From the NCBI GenBank assembly GCA_024760905.1, contig CM045729.1, positions 83,275,050 to 83,339,049 of the forward strand: a stretch of DNA of 64,000 nt, in the 5' to 3' direction. This document shows positions 62,401-64,000 of this stretch, piece by piece (position 1 is the stretch's first letter; each line of letters begins with the position of its first letter). The position numbers and the translations under genes are program-made. Origin of the DNA: Plotosus lineatus. Taxonomy: Eukaryota; Chordata; Actinopteri; Siluriformes; Plotosidae. The notes under the pieces were generated by a model. That model made no database searches. It was not told where the DNA came from and saw only the letters and a list, made by a program, of their open reading frames with translations.

Positions 62401-63362
62401 CTTTTGACCATACAGAAGAGGAGGGAAGACTTGCGGATAAGTTACGGAACACTTGCGATATAAAAGGAAAGATTATGGACCATTTGCGGAAATGACGGAA
62501 TGTTTACGGAAGGACTATGGAACCAAAGGGAACACTCACGGATAATTTTTCCCTGAACGTGCTTTTGAACATGTTCAAAAGCAAGTTCACGGAAGATTTT
62601 GGTCTGCCGGAAGTGGAGGAAGACTTAAGGATTACGTACATATAGAATCATACAACATAACATGGAAGATGAGGTAATAATTGCGGAACGTTTGCAGATG
62701 ACAACATTTTTGCTTCAGTAAGTCTGCCGTGCGCCAGTGAAATGGGGGTAATAAGCTGTTTATATCTGAATGAAAAGTGAGACCCCTATTATGGAGGCCG
62801 TCATCTTACAATGGGAGGAGGTCGGAATGAAATTTTAGTTGGGTGCAGTCTGGAACCTCACTGCTAGGTGCCACTAGATACCACATACTGTACCTTTAAC
62901 CCCTACTGTGAGTTCAGATCCTTCAGCAAGCAATATGATCAAATGATCCTCAAACCCTAAACCCTAAACATAACCCATAGTTCACCTCCCTCTCCTCAGA
63001 CACTTTGAATAAAGCACTATTTTCGATTGTGCTGTAACCCTTCACGTTGATGTCTTCCTCACCAAGCAGCGTGTCCCTCACGGAATAGTAGTGTTGCCAG
63101 ACAAACAGGTCGTACACAGTGATGTTGCTGAATCGCGTCTGGTTGGTTTCGCGGTCAATCAGACCCAGCCAGTGCTCAGTGGCAATGACGTACTGAGGGT
63201 GGATGGTGCGTTTGGAAAGCTGCAGTGTCTCCAGGAAGATCTGCCTCTCCTCTACATTCATTGACATGATGTTCTTACGAGTCACAGGAGCCTTGTGAAG
63301 ATTACAGTTCGGTCCGGTCCATCCGAACTTGCACTCGCCACAATTGAAACCAGCAAAGTTAC
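49151..63362 (-). CDS. dct: Dopachrome tautomerase (tyrosinase-related protein 2), exons 2-8
   Basis: Melanosomal zinc enzyme that converts L-dopachrome to DHICA in eumelanin synthesis. Seven exons on the minus strand, in coding order: 63063-63362, 58421-58521, 57485-57651, 56477-56656, 51850-51985, 51408-51606 and 49151-49314. All phases agree and the exon layout fits the known DCT gene. The six metal-binding histidines are present: W-Q-H-Y-Y, D-F-S-H and T-W-H for site A; L-H-N-L-V-H and V-L-H for site B. It ends with a transmembrane helix and a cytoplasmic tail finishing K-Y-T-E-E-A, the DCT ending I remember. No frameshift or internal stop is seen, so the gene looks functional. The signal-peptide exon is beyond the right edge. 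Confidence 0.97.
49370..49628 (-). mobile_element. tRNA-derived SINE (RTE-like tail), head truncated
   Basis: Reverse SINE: tail CTTTCGGTGTTTTCCC...GGTCGCCACATCG, body to the AACCCAGTTAGC block. Imperfect flanking repeats of AATTCCAAAxCAAT suggest a target duplication. Lies in dct intron 7. Confidence 0.8.
49690..50285 (+). repeat. Degenerate minisatellite in dct intron 7, part 1
   Basis: Units of about 25-30 bp around ATTAGAGATTGGGTTTAATATAGC, diverged. The same pattern resumes at 50937-51030 and 51270-51350 after insertions. Confidence 0.75.
50289..50936. mobile_element. hAT-like non-autonomous element
   Basis: The left end AGTGCTTTTCAAT and right end TTTGAGAAGCATTG are inverted. The interior has CTGTGACCCCCC and three or four CGACATCACACCGTGCC tandem units at 50817-50890. 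Interrupts the minisatellite. Confidence 0.6.
51035..51268 (+). mobile_element. tRNA-derived SINE body and tail (5'-truncated)
   Basis: From CTGGGTTATCAAAGGC through the CTAATTAGATTAAGCGG tail. Interrupts the same minisatellite in dct intron 7. Confidence 0.78.
51408..51606 (-). CDS. dct: dct exon 7
   Basis: Begins [13 protein letters not shown] with the third site-B histidine, then [19 protein letters not shown] and L-G-Y-S-Y. Donor GTACAG in phase 1. Confidence 0.96.
51850..51985 (-). CDS. dct: dct exon 6
   Basis: Encodes [11 protein letters not shown], then L-H-N-L-V-H-E-F-L with the two site-B histidines, and [11 protein letters not shown]. Phase 0 at its 3' end before GTGAGA. Confidence 0.96.
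52099..52384 (-). mobile_element. Distinct tRNA-derived SINE with 10-bp TSD
   Basis: On the minus strand the head reads GGTGGTGTCGTGGTTAGGG...GGGCTCATGATCGGGAGG with a B-box-like GTTGTGAGTTCAAG, then an unrelated body. AGGTACATAA flanks it at 52089-52098 and 52385-52394. A different family from the other SINEs here. Confidence 0.88.
52492..52861. mobile_element. TIR DNA element copy 2, left half
   Basis: Opposite orientation to 38871-39402, starting CCCCCACCCATTCACGG. Breaks off at ...TTAATCATTAC where the LINE's 3' tail begins; the right half is at about 56040-56195. Confidence 0.75.
53116..54639 (-). pseudogene. LINE reverse transcriptase half (507 codons)
   Basis: One open frame from K-L-K-D-M-T-D-Y to beyond the C-terminal [17 protein letters not shown] at about 53765-53785. 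In a different frame from the endonuclease half; restoration would need one base near 54630. No other lesion seen. Confidence 0.92.
54645..56015 (-). pseudogene. LINE endonuclease half (456 codons)
   Basis: ATG at 56015, opened by a hydrophobic N-terminal stretch and [10 protein letters not shown], then an APE-type endonuclease from about residue 105 (L-L-T-N-V-R-S-I). S-D-H catalytic residues are present. TGA at 54645-54647 (probably a decayed CGA) separates it from the RT half. Confidence 0.9.
56040..56195. mobile_element. TIR DNA element copy 2, right half
   Basis: ATTACTGTATTAATGAGTAA onward matches the reverse complement of 38910-39025, ending GGGGCGGAACGCAACCCC. Separated from its left half by the LINE. 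Confidence 0.72.
56196..56290 (+). mobile_element. SINE/LINE 3' fragment
   Basis: CAGGAAGGACATCTGACGTAA and ATGCAAATCATTA match the 3' region of the RTE-tailed SINE. Confidence 0.5.
56378..56452 (+). repeat. (GT)n microsatellite next to dct exon 5
   Basis: About 36 GT units; its edge is roughly 25 bp inside the intron from the dct exon 5 donor (56476). Confidence 0.95.
56477..56656 (-). CDS. dct: dct exon 5
   Basis: Reads [14 protein letters not shown], then an arginine-rich linker, D-V-R-S-C-L-Q-L, and N-S-T-F-S-F-R at the 3' end (donor GTGCAA). N-G-T, N-A-T and N-S-T are potential glycosylation sites. A (GT)n tract begins only 20-30 bases past the donor. Confidence 0.95.
56850..57245 (+). 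repeat. GTGAACAG minisatellite in dct intron 4
   Basis: About 26 units of 15 bp (GTGAACAGGACCTGT and GTGAACAGAAGCACA types alternating, with ACATGAGTGATGT variants), organised as 60-bp higher-order repeats. Because the unit is a multiple of three, all frames tend to stay open on both strands; the long open frames here are not genes. Confidence 0.95.
57254..57299 (+). repeat. 12-bp inverted repeat (hairpin) at the minisatellite edge
   Basis: ACCAGTTTACAC at 57254-57265 and GTGTAAACTGGT at 57288-57299 are perfect inverted copies with a 22-base loop. Confidence 0.85.
57485..57651 (-). CDS. dct: dct exon 4
   Basis: Starts [18 protein letters not shown], the tyrosinase-family F-x-x-P-Y-W motif, then [10 protein letters not shown]. 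Ends in phase 2 (AG of a Ser codon) before GTTTGT, a non-optimal but valid GT donor. Confidence 0.96.
57652..58420. other. dct intron 3, no feature recognised
   Basis: AT-rich intron with no repeat identified. Confidence 0.5.
58421..58521 (-). CDS. dct: dct exon 3
   Basis: A short 101-bp exon between CAG and GTGTGT. Encodes [18 protein letters not shown] and T-W-H-R-Y-H-L-L, holding the second and third site-A histidines. Ends in phase 0 after L-E-R-D-L-Q. Confidence 0.95.
59281..60548 (+). pseudogene. Harbinger DDE transposase (HARBI1-like), broken
   Basis: Begins M-A-D-L-E-L-L-H. Domain order is [10 protein letters not shown], then [17 protein letters not shown] (first catalytic Asp), L-A-L-V-D-T-N-Y (second), F-N-A-S-E-L and [10 protein letters not shown] (Glu). 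Stops at 59434 and 60151, and frame changes near 59635, 59870 and 59965, disable it. Catalytic positions remain visible. Confidence 0.88.
60600..60780. terminator. Shared polyadenylation region between the convergent Harbinger genes
   Basis: AATAAA-type signals appear on plus (about 60695-60705) and as TTTATT for the minus strand (about 60763). Inferred. Confidence 0.4.
61406..62143 (-). pseudogene. Harbinger Myb/SANT-like accessory protein, two stops
   Basis: ATG at 62143 with a basic start [12 protein letters not shown], an acidic linker, and a Myb-like region (L-N-E-D-E-E-K-F-M...[12 protein letters not shown]). The whole length is one frame except for TGA at 61904-61906 and TGA at about 61778. 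The C-terminus carries V-P-P-L-P-S-T-S. In known Harbinger elements the partner aids DNA binding and nuclear import of the transposase. Confidence 0.82.
63063..63362 (-). CDS. dct: dct exon 2
   Basis: Begins after CTGTCAG with the [12 protein letters not shown] cysteine-rich (EGF-like) segment and continues through E-H-W-L-G-L and [13 protein letters not shown], which carries the first site-A histidine. N-Q-T and N-I-T are candidate N-glycosylation sites. Ends in phase 1 at donor GTGAGG. Confidence 0.96.
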
Positions 63363-63900
63363 CTGACAGGAACATACAAGGGCATGTAATGGCATGAAAC
63401 TGGGTTCAGTAATGATTACATTCAGGACCACATCACCATTTATTATGACAACATGCAAATAAAGGCCCATTTATATTGAAGATAAATACAGCTATACATC
63501 TTTCAATGTGCACATTCATTTCTTCTGTCTTTTGCTGCATTTTTGGAAAGCTTGTGGATGTGGACGGAAGGACCAGAACCATGGGTAACCATGGGGGCAC
63601 TCTAGCGATAGTTTACGAGAGAATCATGCAGAAGAACTTGTATTGATGTTGAGTGTCTTTTTTTTTTTTTGGAATGTAAATGTTCCTTTACAATGACAGT
63701 GTTATCCCAATCCAATTATATATTAACACACACTTGAAATATTAACATGAGATGAAACAATGTAATACACAATGTATCTCAGAAGGTTTTCCGAAGGTTC
63801 AATCACAGAAACCAGTCGTGTTTATCTGAAAATCGCCTTTGAGTTTCAGTGAGGAGCGGATTAGGAACTTTAAGTGGTGCACAATGGGGCATGTGACGGA
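63363..63900. other. dct intron 1 (3' part), no feature recognised
   Basis: No coding or repeat signal; T run at 63658-63671. Confidence 0.45.
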
Positions 63901-63905
63901 TCATA

Positions 63906-63908
<3 letters not shown>

Positions 63909-64000
<92 letters not shown>
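63909..64000 (+). repeat. Compound (GT)n(CT)n(GT)n microsatellite
   Basis: GT tract to 63948, CT tract 63956-63987, then GT again, running off the window. Confidence 0.95.

Larger units (their letters stand above)
58717..62750. mobile_element. Two-gene PIF/Harbinger transposon in dct intron 2
   Basis: Terminal inverted repeats TACCCCCATTTCACTGG and its complement, followed by CACGG/CCGTG. ATA at 58714-58716 and 62751-62753 is a 3-bp target duplication. 4034 bp with two convergent genes: a DDE transposase on plus (59281-60548) and a Myb/SANT-like accessory on minus (61406-62143). Subterminal regions are rich in short TTGCGGA/TTCCGTA motifs on both sides, probable transposase binding sites. 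Confidence 0.92.

Noticed and set aside
62950..62990. Telomere-like CCCTAAACCCTAAA stretch
   Set aside because: Only about three units; consistent with chance AT-rich intron sequence.

Overview
The window is vertebrate, almost certainly teleost fish, nuclear DNA. It has GT-AG introns, some only about 100 bp long, long dinucleotide repeats, tRNA-derived SINEs, several LINE types, and Tc1, hAT, Tigger and Harbinger DNA transposons of kinds common in fish. Two host genes converge, and roughly two thirds of the remaining sequence is recognisable repeat.

Plus strand, 7408-33950: exons 2-9 of a glypican of the GPC4/GPC6 subgroup, most likely gpc6. Exon 1, with the signal peptide, must lie before the window. 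Minus strand, 63362 down to 49151: exons 2-8 of dct (dopachrome tautomerase). Exon 1 must lie beyond base 64000. GPC6 and DCT are also convergent neighbours in tetrapods, so synteny supports the glypican assignment. One gene makes a GPI-anchored heparan sulfate proteoglycan core and the other a melanosomal enzyme. They share only the neighbourhood.

Layout: 1-7400 holds LINE, SINE and RTE debris upstream of or in glypican intron 1. 7408-14644 carries five exons plus a 2-kb TCAC satellite. The 18.7-kb intron 14645-33345 is a stack of nested transposons: SINE, hAT inside SINE, LINE inside LINE, RTE and Tc1. These have split one AT-rich minisatellite into pieces. 33346-33950 carries the last three exons. 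The intergenic interval 34020-49150 contains TIR elements, a Tc1 copy, an RTE LINE and hAT remnants. dct introns hold a split minisatellite, a nearly intact LINE that landed in a DNA transposon, a GTGAACAG minisatellite, and a 4-kb Harbinger transposon with both of its genes.

I see no novel multi-gene system. The most informative signals are nested insertions with exact target-site duplications, a probable GC-AG intron in the glypican gene, a SINE whose 3' tail matches the resident RTE LINE, and the two-gene Harbinger element. Exon boundaries were read by eye from splice signals, reading phase and remembered family sequence; no alignment was run.
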